Positions 45,991 to 57,649 of a stretch of 64,000 bases of DNA are shown here, in pieces; the stretch's first letter is position 1; every line of letters starts with the position of its first letter. The notes beneath the pieces were generated by a model, which was given only the letters and a program-made list of their open reading frames with translations, had not been told where the DNA came from and searched no databases. The DNA is from Ophioderma brevispina (taxonomy: Eukaryota; Echinodermata; Ophiuroidea; Amphilepidida; Ophiodermatidae). The stretch spans positions 27,608 through 91,607 of the forward strand of contig JAMKCH010022270.1 in assembly GCA_023653785.1 (NCBI GenBank), read 5' to 3'. Position numbers and translations under genes: made by a program.

Positions 45991-48900
45991 TACAGTTGGT
46001 TTTCCCTGGCCCTCTGATGGGGACTACAAAATAACAGCATAGAAGGACATGCCCCATAGTCCACAAGATGCAGTCTATGAGACTTTACAGTTGTTGAAGA
46101 GAGACTCTCCAAATAGTGCAGCGGTAGAACAATAGACCTGGATTATGACCTGGCGAAAGACTGCTCGAAATGTTTTGATGGCTTCTAGTTAACATTGAAT
46201 TGCTAATTATTTCAGTACTTTATTCATTCCACTAGCAAATGATGATGAAGTATATGCTTTCAAGCAATGTGAGGCTAATATTTGAATGAGGCCTATCACT
46301 GATGATGGAAGTTGACAGTGGCTATTTTCATCGGAACATGTAAAAGTGTAGGGATTGATGGCATCCCCGGTGAAATGTTTAAAGTATGTAAGGACATTCT
46401 TGTTCACAGTGGTTACAAATATTTTTTAATGACATTTTCAAGACAGTTGTAAAATCCTGAACTTTGGAAGAAAAGTATCTCATTGCATTCCTAAAAAAGG
46501 GTTCACTTAGCCAAAGAATTAGGGCTAATCTCTTCTTCAATTTTAGGAATAAAGGGTTTGCTCGTGTTAAATTACCGCCTATGAATTGGTCAAAAAAAAA
46601 AAAAAATGATTTGGAATTATTAGTGAAATGCAAGCCGTTTTCGTAAGGGTTAATAGCACTTCAGATCAACTATTACACTTCATACCTGAATTCATAGTAT
46701 TTAACACGTAACTGCATAAGGGGGGGGGGTTTCCTAGGGACCCATTTTTGTTTTTTTCGGCCGGCGTTTTTTAACGCTGCCAATATATTTGGTTTATATT
46801 TTTTGTATTTGTCTAACTTTTAAGTGCGCTTGCAGGGTTGCAAAAAAAATTCAAATCCATCGCGCCGTGTTTGCGTAATTACATGGGTCCCTAGGAGCCC
46901 CCCCCCCCCTTATGCACTAACGGAAAGTGCCCATGACAAAAATTACAAATCTTAATAGAGGTACTTGTGATTCTGATTTTCATAATGCTAAACCCTAGTG
47001 ACATAAACAAAGTAAAAATAATCAAAAAATTCTTGGAAAAGTATAGTAGGCCATGGTGTCATAATATTTTTATATACATCAGTATAGCTGTTTACAATGT
47101 AGGACCTATCGGCCCTAAACCTCCTATACAAGCTAACACAAAAAAATATAAAATGGCCCGAGACATTTCTATATGGCTTAATATGTGAAATATAGTTCAT
47201 CCTTCACCATTTAAAGAATCAGCAAAAGCTATGTATTCAGTGCAGTAGAAAAATGCAGAAAGAAAAACAGAAACAAATAGTGTCTTTCGCACATTTTGAC
47301 GCACATTTAAAATTCAATGTTTTGCCCCTAATTTTTCTTATGAACAAATTTTTTCAGTATTTTGTATTTCTTAATTGTTGATGTCTTTGAATCCTTCTAA
47401 CATTTGGTGGATTTCATCTAAAAATTCCCCTTTGTGAAAGTGGTTATATAATGAATGGGTCCTAGGGAACCCCCCCCCCCTTATACACTACGGAGTGCAA
47501 AAAACCCTTATGCAGTTAAGTGTTAAGAAAGAAAGGTGGTAGATTGTATGTGTTTTTGTTAGATTTCGCCCAAAGCATGTGACCTTATCAAAAAGTGGAA
47601 AACTGTGTATAATTTTAAAACAATTTGGGATTAATGGTAATTTTCTTGAGGTTTTGATAAATTATTATGATGGTATTTATCCTGTGTTAGAAACTTTGAT
47701 GGTTGCACAGGATTTTTTGATTCGATTAGGCTTTGAGACTGGGAGGGTGTAGTTTTCACTCAATGATTTTCAGGTTTTATTAACGATTGGTAAATCACTT
47801 GCACAAATAACATCCGTGGTTCAAAATGGATGATGGGCAATCTCCTGTCTACTTTATGCGGAACGATATGTCCTTATGTCAGGATACAACCATTCAATCT
47901 GGCACAAATATGTTGGACGCACTTGCAAGGCGATTATTACTTTGATATGTGGGGTCTTGAAGTTAATCTTGAAAAAAAAAGCCATGGGGTTCAGTATGGT
48001 GTATAGTAAAGAACGAGAAAGTGGGACTCCAAGAATCGAGTGTGTTGCGGTTTGTCCCTTATTACAAAACATTTAGACTTACAATTAGTCAAGAGGAACC
48101 TGTCTGGAAATAAGACACTTGAAAATCCAATCCTTCAAGGTAATTTTCAAAATTATAAAAGTTTCATGCAAAGAATGATGACATGGATTGCTGATGTTAA
48201 AATGTATTATTTGACACCTTGGTGCTTTGCCTATGTTAATGCGTTTTCAGAAGTTTGGGGCCGTGAGCTGTCCAAAATTATGAAGTGGGCCACCACTAAT
48301 ATTGCACAAAATGTTCCTTGGCATCCCATATTCAACATAACATGATAGTTTCAAGGGCTGATGAATTGGGTCGATATCCTTTATGGATCAAGGTTTACAA
48401 GAAAATGCTTTAATTCTGCGTTAAAAATTTTGAGAATGGATCCTGAGGCGTTTACCACTAAATGCTATAACTTTTTGAAACGCTTAGACGACCGAAAGGA
48501 AATTCAACCAAATGGGTGTCCAAAGTGAGAGAGATTTTAAAATATTTATGGTTTTGCTTCGTTTGGATAAATCACGGGTTGAAAATTGTCCACAATTTGC
48601 ATGTGTTGAAAAAGGTGGTGTATGGATGTTTATCTTCAAGATTGGAGAGCTCAGACAGAATCAAATGCTCGTCAATTTTATATGAATATTAAGTTCAGGT
48701 TTCAAATTGAGGGGTATATTAAAAATGTGACAATTTTCAAACACAGACGATTGTATTTACATTAATAAGAGACTACTTCTAACAATTTGAATGCAAAATT
48801 AAAAAGGTTTATGATAACAGGGCCTTTGCCCGATGTGTGACCTTTCATTGGTGGAGGACGAAATACCATTTTTGTCTTGTCGTTCCCAAGTATCATGGTT

Positions 48901-49385
48901 GCGAGTAGATCTATTGCCTATTCATTGCTGGCGGAGCCCCTCTTATATGAAATTGCATTCCCTGTTATGTTAACGAGTCAATCTGTTGTAAAAGCTCGCC
49001 AAATTTTCTGTAGGCTTCATCCCTAAGAAAAAAGTCCCCATGGACAATGCCTATGAATTATCATTTGTCTCAATGGGCGGTGGCCATACAGAGAGTATAA
49101 TAAAGGATAATGGGCTGAAAGATTGCCAGGGAACATTGACTTGCTAATTCCAGATCTTGATGATGCAACTTTGCAATCCTTAAAGCATTGGATACGGAAA
49201 GGGGTATATATAACCGGGGTTTTAAAATTGGTTAACGTTTAATACGGGGATTGAAGGTGTCTAGACATGTCATCTGGTTCTAAAGGATAAAAGTTACCTG
49301 GTCTAGAACACCCTGCGAGCATTTGATAACCTAGTACCTGGGTGTTCTTCTCTTATAATACCGACACAAGAAGAAGAAGAGTAAA
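45990..49385 (+). mobile_element. Decayed LINE with reverse transcriptase, interrupted by a TTAA element
   Basis: The two halves read as one RT across an insertion at 46705-47522. Before it: FIPLANDDEVYAFKQ, RPITDD, VGIDGIPGEMFK (RT finger motif), NPELWKKS, LGIKGL..VLNYRLMNWSKK and SDQLLHFIPEF. After it: GRLYVFLLDF (catalytic motif A), LKQFGINGNFLEVLINYYDG, LLYAERYVL at the YADD position (degenerate), DMWGLEVNLEK, then a C-terminal Cys cluster (CPMCDLSLVEDEIPFLSC near 48830). It ends near a GAAGAAGAAG run at about 49370. Many frameshifts and stops. Confidence 0.78.
46705..47522. mobile_element. TTAA-flanked element, 818 bp, inserted in the LINE
   Basis: TTAA lies at both boundaries (46701-46704 and 47523-47526). 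The ends CACGTAACTGCATAAGG and CCTTATGCAGTTAAGTG are inverted. Inside, a second palindrome pairs GGTTTCCTAGGGACCCA with TGGGTCCCTAGGAGCC (46728-46900), with long G and C runs, and a third related copy lies at 47455-47480. No transposase. The TTAA target points to piggyBac-type mobilisation. Confidence 0.8.
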
Positions 49386-52069
49386 GTCTGTTACGCAATA
49401 ACATCTTAAACAACACTCACGGCACAAGATAAAGTGTGCTTCGCCCGCATAACCCTAAGGATCGACCGGCACTTGCCCTGTGCTAATCAGTGGAGAGTAG
49501 TCGCCCGTATGGGAAAGGCAACCTATGCCAAGAATCTTTGATCAGCGTTAAATAGCCAGGAACTAGCAGACATTTGTAACACATCTCAAGACGAAAGGTT
49601 TGAGTGATTAAATATGTAGGACAGACTGACATGCAGGAACCCCTGAAACTAATTCTTAATAAGACAAAGGGTTTACAGGGGGCAAAATGTTTCCATTGAT
49701 TCATCAATTGAAGTATACCATGTTCAATTTGTCTAACCATAAGGATTCAGGAAAGGTATAGTTTGTACTATCCACAAACGTAAACGTTAAAAGAGTGAAG
49801 GCTACAACCAGCAACAAGTCAATAAAAAGGGTCACTTTAAGTTGTACAGGGGTCAATTTTTAAGTTGCTCCGATTTGGATACAAAATGCTGCACATATTG
49901 GTGGAGCTCATAGGATTAAAATAAAGTTTTGATTCGTCTCAAATGCTTGCTTAAGAAAGTAGGGGGAAACAAGCTCAAGCCCATTGAATGCAATGGGCGT
50001 TGACCTTCTGTGCTCTCTACATCGGTAACTAAGCATTTTAGACAGTCAGAGTATTGAAGCTGTTCTTTGAAGTTCATAAATAATCACAAGCATTGGTATT
50101 CACCAGTGTACTTTCAGGCATTGCAATACACTGGATGCGCAATGTTATATTTGTTTGGGTATTTTATTGTATTTTATTTATGACGTCTTGAATAATTTTA
50201 TTGAGGGCTATTTTATAACTAGTCCAGGTGATAGATGGGGGGAGGCGGAAAACAACCGAGAGTTGCAAAAGTGGTAACACTGCACCCAGTGTTACCCTAT
50301 GAGGCTTACTTTGATTTTTAGGTGCTTGTTGATATAGTTTAAATCAGAAATTCTTTAAAGTGGATACATTGACATTTTTTATAGCTTGAAATACCAATAT
50401 GATATGTGTAGAAACGTAAAAAAACTATAGTTTGAACGTTTATTCTTTATCGCATGCTTCGTCTTGGGGTTTTTAATAGAAACATAGTATCCACACAGTG
50501 ATTAGAAACGCATATGCAATGGGCTGGATTTTGGTTATGGTTTTCACTTTGTAGGATGAAACCGCAATATTGTTTTGATTTTTTGGTTTATTTTGGTATG
50601 AAACGCATTAAAACTTGGAAAAAAAAATTGGATTCCATTACTCTAAAAAATCCCTAATACTGTACCTATAGTAAAATTGTGTACATACTACGCTTATTAT
50701 CTTCGGCTTTAAATTTCGGTATCAGCTCATCCGCTGCAAATGAAACCATACCCTCCACATATACATGAAGTGACACAAATACAAAATTCTTGTGCAGGTC
50801 ATATATAATATACCTACCGCAGGACGCGTTATTTTTTTCCATCGAAGATGGTATAAATCGGAATAGAGATACAAGCCACTACATTGCAAGTTATACCCTA
50901 GCTATGTTTAGCAAGCAAATGATGGCCAGAATACACATTCATGCACAGAGTTGGGTGGTTTGTCTCCTGTATCAATGCAAGTCCCTGGTTTCCAATTATT
51001 TTTTAAGAATTAAGGACTTGGTATATGCCTACCTATGTATTTCATTTACATTTCCTAAGCCGCTAGAAACAAAACTTTTGGATGATATTGAAAAGCGCCA
51101 CGCACGTCCACACAGTGGATAACTTCCTCCAGTTCATTGACATTATGGATGATATGAATCCAATGGTTTGGAAGTACACATTATCTTTTCCAATGCCCAG
51201 AAGCACACACTATAGACTTACACTATGCTCATCAACCAAGGCAAGCAGTCATGGGTTGTACTTGTACATGCATTGAACTGATCTTGTGTATCTAGGTATC
51301 ATTATTATACACAACACTCCGGGTGTGTGTTTTCTAATACCCTTGTGAGATGAAAGCTATTGAACGTGCCACAGGGGTTTTATACTTCATGCCTCATAGT
51401 GACAAGCATTGTTTTGAAACTAGTTTCCTGTAAGTAAGTGATTGTTGTAATCTCGGTGCAATGGACTGTGGTTAAAATATTTAGAATCTTTTTGATAACA
51501 GGGCACTCACCGATGAAATGGATATGGCTGTCTAAAGGCTGGCATTTTTTGAACCCAGTGGTTATTTCAAAATTAAGTTTGACGCAGAGTATGGTTGATG
51601 CCTGAATCTAATACTGTGGTTTATTATTCGCTAATATAAAGGGGGTTTCCCTAGATCTCTGAGTAGTTTACACTAACATATTAATACTAACATCCTCGCT
51701 AATCTATGGTTTCCCTTTTAAAAGACTATTCCTTGTTTAGCATAACCAATCTCCAACCACGAAATAACCGCGTATCCACCGCAACGTTCCTGGTCGCTTG
51801 ATTGTTTATCATAAGAGTAACACCATAGAGGGCTACCAAATCGTGTTACACGCATTTTTCCATGGGAATGAATTTGGCCATTAAGACGCGGTTATACCGA
51901 GGTTGGGGTTTATTCCGTTTTGAAAATCCATGGTAGCACGATTTGGCACTTCCACATTCTCGGATATGTATGATCTTTTTCCGTAAAACTATTGATTCAA
52001 GTATCACAAATCATTTTTTTCTCTGCCAAATCGGTTTTACATAGTCCTGCGTATTAGATTAATAGTAGA
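49386..52069. other. Intergenic with a trace of the fold-back family
   Basis: At 49835-50040 there are blocks (GTACAGGGGTCAATTTTTAA, GTTGACCTTCT, AACTAAGCATTTTA) shared with the interior of the element at 52070-53000. No coding homology. Confidence 0.5.
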
Positions 52070-52074
52070 GTAGC

Positions 52075-53000
52075 GGGACCCAGGTCAAACATCATCGTTT
52101 AACCCTCACTACAGAAAAGGTTTGACACATTTGGTAGTAGCATGGACCCTCTAACAATGCTAGGAGGTGTTAGTACTCTCAAGATTGTGGTTATCACTTT
52201 TTTTAATAGGGGCCAATTTTAAGTTTACACAGGGGTCAATTTTTAAAATGCTCCCCAATCATGTTGAAAATGAGGCAAGTGTCCGTCTAGTCTAAGGATT
52301 CCAAAAATGATAGTTTGTACCATCTGGACTTGCTTGGGAGTTATGTGTTAAAAAATGGCTAAAATGATTTAAAAAAAAGGGCAATTTCTATTTGTACAGG
52401 GGTCAAAATCAGAGTTGTTCCAATCTGGTAATTGAAATAAGTTGTTCGTCTAGCGTAAATGTGTTACAATAAGGAATAGTTTGTACCAGAGCAATGCATA
52501 GTTACAATGTTATGGACAAAATAGGTCATAGGGCAACATAATCCAATTGGGTTGACCTTCTTGGACCCTTATCTCCGTAAGTAAGCATTTAACATATAAA
52601 AACTAACCTTTTAGGAGTCCTCTTACCTAGGCAATATTTGCAAGGTTATTTAAAATATAATCAGCTAACTTTTAATGTTGACCTTGTACAATTGAGATGA
52701 CCTTTTACCAGTTTTGTCATTTTACCCTAGAACTCCAAAACCAATGGTCGCAGGTGGTACAAAATATACATTTTTGGAATCCTTTTGACTAGACGGACAA
52801 TATGACATACATTTCAACATGATTGTAGCATTTTAAAAATTTGACCCTGTGTACTTAAACTTAAATTGGCCCCTATTGAAAAAGTGATACCACAATTTGA
52901 GAGTACTACCTACCTAGACATTGAGGTAGAGGGTCAATTACTAACTACCAAAGGTGTTAAACCTTTTCTGTAGTGTGGGGTAAACAAACTCCTTAAATAA
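52075..53000. mobile_element. Fold-back element, about 920 bp, family copy 2
   Basis: The arms of about 230 bp (52095-52330 and 52770-52985) share ACTACAGAAAAGGTTT, ATAGGGGCCAATTTTAAGTT (diverged), CAATCATGTTGAAA and AGGATTCCAAAAATG in reverse. Outer blocks are shared with 23560-24180. The interior carries GTACAGGGGTCAAAA motifs. Confidence 0.82.
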
Positions 53001-53607
53001 GGCCCCTATGATATTCTGCTCCTGCTCTATAAGACTACAGATAGAAAGGTTGTTGGTTCGAGTCCCCGTGATACCTTTCAGAATCAACTATAAAATCGCC
53101 ATATTAAACACATCAAGTATATATATACTGGTTGGTTATCCTAAAAATATCGCCCGTAAGACACATATGCAGTGTCATTCGCCTGATTGACCCTGTTGTG
53201 GGGGACCTTGCTGTCAGTCTGTCAGGAGGTCACCGATCCAGCAAGAGGTCATTGCGTATTGTTATTGTTCACATTCCCTGCACAGATCTGCGTTGGAAAT
53301 CTAAGCCAATAAATATCAAGTTATTTTCTGCGGTATTCGCTTTTTAATCATTGACAATAGTACCTATACAATACTTTTTGAGGCAGACAATGATTTAGGA
53401 TACTTGGTGATTTCAATTCCAAGAGAAAACTTTAAAAAAATGAATCTTTTTATTCTTTGTGTGTGACCCCAAGCCACTTTTTCAAATTAAATTGAACAAT
53501 CTTATGTATGTGGTTGACCTCTGCAACCACAATAAATATTTTTAAGAATGAAAAATATTTTGAATAGCAAATCGGACCGGCTATTTTGAAGAACGTATAC
53601 CATTTAA

Positions 53608-54534
53608 GGGAAGATCTGCACCAAAATTGTTTTTTTTTTTTATTGAAGATGGTATGAACTTCATATTTGGTGCCTAGGATATTTGGGTGACCAAAAAAAA
53701 AAATTAAAAAAATTACCTAATTTGTATATTTAATTGGCGGCCATCTTGGATTTTAGGTGTCGGATTTCAAAGGAGTTAATCTCCAAAGGTATACATGCTT
53801 GAAGCCTAATTTTTTTTTAAATGAAAGATAAAAGGTAAACTTAAAAAAGTATGGAGTTCGTTTTTTTTTTATTTGTTTAAATTTCTTTTCAAAAAAAGCA
53901 AAAATTAATCAATTTCTTTCACATTTTGTATCGATTTTTTTTTTACCCCAAAATGACCCCCGAAAAAAAAAATTGAGACAAAAATTATAAAAATCAACTC
54001 CATACTTTTTTTACAAAATACACCACCTGTGGACATTTGAGCCAAATCCATTGAAAAATGGCTGACATTTACTATTTTGAAGAGGTAAAAGCGAAATTTT
54101 GAAATAAAGCATTTTAGCATAGAAACACTTATTTTAATTATTATGCAAATTAGGTCAGTAATGATAACTTCTGACATATACAGTTAGCAAGCATTTGAAT
54201 TATTATAATTAATGTCACTTATTTCACAATGATAGCACATATACTTTTCGAGATATGATTTTTTAAAGAAATATTTTTACATATCGCCGCTTGAAAAACA
54301 ATAAAATACATAGTATATTTCACAGCTTGGAAAACAATAAACAACATAACAATATTCATGCAAATTGGTTGACACGTCGCATTTGATTTGCTATAACTTT
54401 GGAACGGAAGGTCCGATTTGAGTGGGGAAAAAAGCATTTGGAGCAAAAAACTTTGCTCTTTTATTTAAAAAAAAACAATTAGAAATTTTCGTCGCCTAAG
54501 TAATATATTGTATGTTTTTGGTGCAGATCTTCCC
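53608..54534. mobile_element. TTAA-flanked element, 927 bp, piggyBac-like ends
   Basis: Exact inverted ends GGGAAGATCTGCACCAAAA and TTTTGGTGCAGATCTTCCC are each bordered by TTAA (53604-53607 and 54535-54538). The interior is very A/T-rich with homopolymer runs and has no transposase, so it is non-autonomous. It is unrelated in sequence to the other TTAA element at 46705. Confidence 0.9.
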
Positions 54535-54814
54535 TTAAGGTTGCAGAAAGAGGGTGTATTTGCTTGACCTCCCAGCAACAGACAATGGACGTAATAGTGT
54601 TGGCGATGACGGCCTTGTTAATTGCGGATGCTCTTTGGTGATCACTAGTACGACTGATGTAGGCTGGCATTTCGAAACGAATTTTGAGCCTGTTTATGTT
54701 TACGATTCTGTGTGGATTCTATTACATGAAAATCAAAGAGTTAGATCGAGCTGAAGAGCAGAGCGGTAAGAATTCTACATGTACATGAACCTTCCAAACG
54801 CACATTCGAACACT

Positions 54815-54817
<3 letters not shown>

Positions 54818-54858
<41 letters not shown>
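54818..54858 (+). repeat. (CA)n microsatellite
   Basis: About 20 CA dinucleotides, with CA-rich sequence continuing to about 54930. Confidence 0.95.
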
Positions 54859-55015
54859 CACAACACAGACACACAACGCCCCACCGCGCATACACAAGAT
54901 CCCTCACACAACCCAAACACATGTACAACGCGCATTGTGGGAACAAAAAACAAATACTGCGTATTTCGAGGCACCAGTTAAACTATGGTCCTTCAGCCGG
55001 GTCCTTCAGTGACCT

Positions 55016-55183
55016 GGGGTCCGTTCCCGAAACTGAGTCGCAAATCTACGTGCATACTATGTCATGCCTGAGTGGAACACTTGTCAAAGCACTGTGCAAC
55101 TGGTATGAAAAGGTCTGTTATGTAGGACATACGCATGAGTTAGTATACACGTAGGGTTACGCACGAGTTGGGGAACGGGCCCC
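55016..55183. mobile_element. MITE, about 168 bp
   Basis: GGGGTCCGTTCCCGAAACT at the left and AGTTGGGGAACGGGCCCC at the right are inverted. The inner block CTACGTG..CACGTAG is also inverse. Compact palindromic MITE. Confidence 0.85.
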
Positions 55184-55679
55184 TGTATAGTACGATTTCC
55201 TTTGTGGATTCGCCCCTCAGGAAATAGAAACTATTCAGGTCACCTCATATCCATAATTTTAACTAGAGCCTCTAATAATGGCAGTATATAATTTTTATAA
55301 TAGTAATCATGGCAATAGTAATCATTTCCAAGCTAGTTATTTTAGCTACACCACTGTAACTTTATAATTATTGTCTTCAAGACTAATAATTCTTTAGCCT
55401 ATCCTAATGTTACTAATCTATAGATATTTGATACCCTTGCTATTTACGGAATAAAGTGCAAGCACAATATTTCGCCCAAAATACTTTTGAAAATTGAATC
55501 TTGTGTTCTAGTGTACCAATATAAGTGGAATATATTAACATGCACTTGTGTTAAAGGCGACATAGGGGAAATTGAACTTGCACCAACTTGGAAGAATTAA
55601 AAATGGGCAAAAATAAAATCCCACCACCAATATTACAAACAAAATGAGAATTGCTTAAAAACTTACGATCTTGCATTTA

Positions 55680-56280
55680 CACACCTTTCAAATTTGCCAT
55701 TCCTCTCAAGATGGCCCCCACCGCGATGAACACATAACTGAGCTGTGTTAGCATTTGTGCAACTGCCCGCCGAATCATCTGTCGGTTCTGCTTGAGGATA
55801 TCCACTTCACGGACAATTCTCTGTTAAACGGAGTTGTATAGACGCAAGACTTCAAATGGCCCCATAAAAAGAAGCCTATGGTTCAAGCCTAGTGATCTGG
55901 GGAGGGGGCAGGGGCATCAATCTTTCCAAATAACTGTTGTAAACGAGCTGTCACAGTTCTTCGATGTGCAGGAGCACGTCCTGTGCCACCAGAGATGCCT
56001 AAATTGTCCGTTTTTCTAGCGTCGAAATATCACAAATTTCTACTCAAGGATTGGTTCAACCTGGTCATTTAGCTTTGCTAGATAGACCTCTTCATTGACG
56101 TTCCGGCGAGGAAAGGAAGTTTCCAACAAAGCCAATCCACACTCTAAATTTTTGTCTTGGGCCCTACTCTCAAAGGCAAAGTCAAGAAGCCTTTGACTGC
56201 GTGGGGCATACTGCCTGACATTGTAGGTGCTGATTGAACCATTTAGGCAAAAGCACTTTCATGTATGAGGCTGTCTAATC
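55680..56280 (-). pseudogene. Decayed mariner-type transposase fragment
   Basis: The minus strand, with frameshifts, reads FFLWGHLKSCVYTTP (compare the LDFYLWGYLKSKVY of the element at 8453), preceded by GGTGRAPAHRRTVTARL and followed by MIRRAVAQMLTQLSYVF. It could be a Tc1/mariner relative. No inverted ends identified. Confidence 0.45.
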
Positions 56281-56299
56281 CTGCTTATTTGGGGCTTGC

Positions 56300-56350
56300 A
56301 TTTGGGGGGGGGGGGGGGGGAACTGAAAATATTAAGGGATAATACCCCCC

Positions 56351-56389
<39 letters not shown>

Positions 56390-56390
56390 G
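56300..56390. repeat. G-run, C-run and (CA)n microsatellite
   Basis: A G-run at 56303-56320, a C-run at 56346-56355, then about 16 CA dinucleotides to 56388. The G and C runs can pair. Confidence 0.92.
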
Positions 56391-57011
56391 TAGTGCCCCC
56401 ACTGCTGATTGATAGTTGAATACACATATCTCACTTTACTTTCTTGGAGTGACTTATAATGAATGGCAAGTTCAGCGGAGAGGTAGTTAAACGATAGCAT
56501 GCTTTATATGCAATGAAGGGTTTAAAGTGGTAGATTTGAACCTTTAAAGTTCCACGATTATCAAGTCTGTGCTCCAACGAAAACCCTCTTCTTTGGAGCA
56601 CTAAAGATCCATTAATGTATTTCACTACACTGCAATGCATCTGCAGTAGTAGCGTTTTATTACTCCACAAGTTTGTCTGTAACAGATGTGCACTTTTAGG
56701 ACCATATCACTTTTTCTAAGCCTGAAAGGTATAGTAAATACATAAGCTCATAGGCCTTATTCTTAGGGAATACGACCGGTGTAAACTCTGTCGCCAACGC
56801 TCAACTAGTAAATCTGCCTCGCTTTTGCAATTAAAAAATACAGAAAATGAGGGATCAACGACAAGGAAGGACCAATTACAAATAAGGTCTACAACCATGG
56901 AAGAGGTAGTATGCTTTACTTTTAATCTCTCTGCAGATTCAAAGTGGTTGCCTCATGTGTAATACTTTCAATACTAGATCCAGTGATACCTCAATGTATG
57001 TTTCTTTGCAG
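56391..57011. other. Upstream flank of gene B
   Basis: Expected to hold the promoter and 5' UTR of gene B. I see no TATA box or other motif I can defend. A CTCTCTGCAG sequence at 56929 and TTTCTTTGCAG at 57001 look like splice acceptors, so a 5' UTR intron is possible. Confidence 0.4.
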
Positions 57012-57649
57012 ATGAAAATGGATTCATTTTGGAATTGGTTTTGCGGTGAACGGCATGCCAATATCGCTGATGAGTTGAACGCAACGATCACAGACGGACT
57101 AAATATATCTGTACTAGCCGAAGATGTTTGTTTTGTGAACTTCATAACGATCTTTCCGCATTTGATATTCATTATCGCTTCCTTGTTGATATTAGTTTGT
57201 CTAGCTCACACGTTATATAGAAACAACGAATATATTTATTTGCAGAAATTTCCATGCCAAATCTTTCGCTGGATGTTGTTGGTATTTCTTACGTTCCTGT
57301 GCATATGCTCAATAGCAGAAGGGATTCTCACCGATTTATCTTATCGCAGTATATATACAACGCAGCCTCATCTCTATATCCCACCAGTCTTTGCATTTTT
57401 GGCAACAATATCTTCACTAATTTATTATCAACATTGTGAAATGTGGCGTAAACCGAGGTTGTCATGGTTAACACTCATTTATTGGATTCTAGCTCTTTCT
57501 GGAGAGGCTTTGAAATTACGAATCATCACTTTTCGTATTCCAATGCTGATACCATGCTCATACTGGTTTTTCGGTATCATGTCGCTCTAGTTTCTGCATT
57601 AGTTTATTGTACAATGATTGTGCTTGAAATCAGCGTTTTGTGTTCAAAG
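57012..57649 (+). CDS. ABCC8/9-like: SUR-like gene B, exon 1: TMD0
   Basis: Start is ATG at 57012 or, with better context (AAAATGG), at 57018. An AG precedes 57012, so a 5' UTR intron or an upstream in-frame ATG at 56955 is possible. The frame runs to a stop at about 57590, but the family match continues in the frame one base earlier, as FRYHVALVSALVYCTMI and onward to VLEISVLCSK. One extra T in the TTTTT run at 57567-57571 would join them. Donor GTATGT at 57650, phase 0. Confidence 0.87.

Noticed and set aside
53025..53085. tRNA-like B box (GGTTCGAGTCC) near 53068
   Set aside because: No A box, no cloverleaf and poor T-stem pairing; at most a SINE relic.
54722..55012. Cys/Val and His/Thr repeat peptides
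   Set aside because: Translation of the (CA)n microsatellite, not a gene.
56955..57011. Upstream in-frame ATG as the gene B start
   Set aside because: Possible, but family alignment places the start close to the FCG motif, and a splice-acceptor-like TTTGCAG directly precedes the ATG at 57012.
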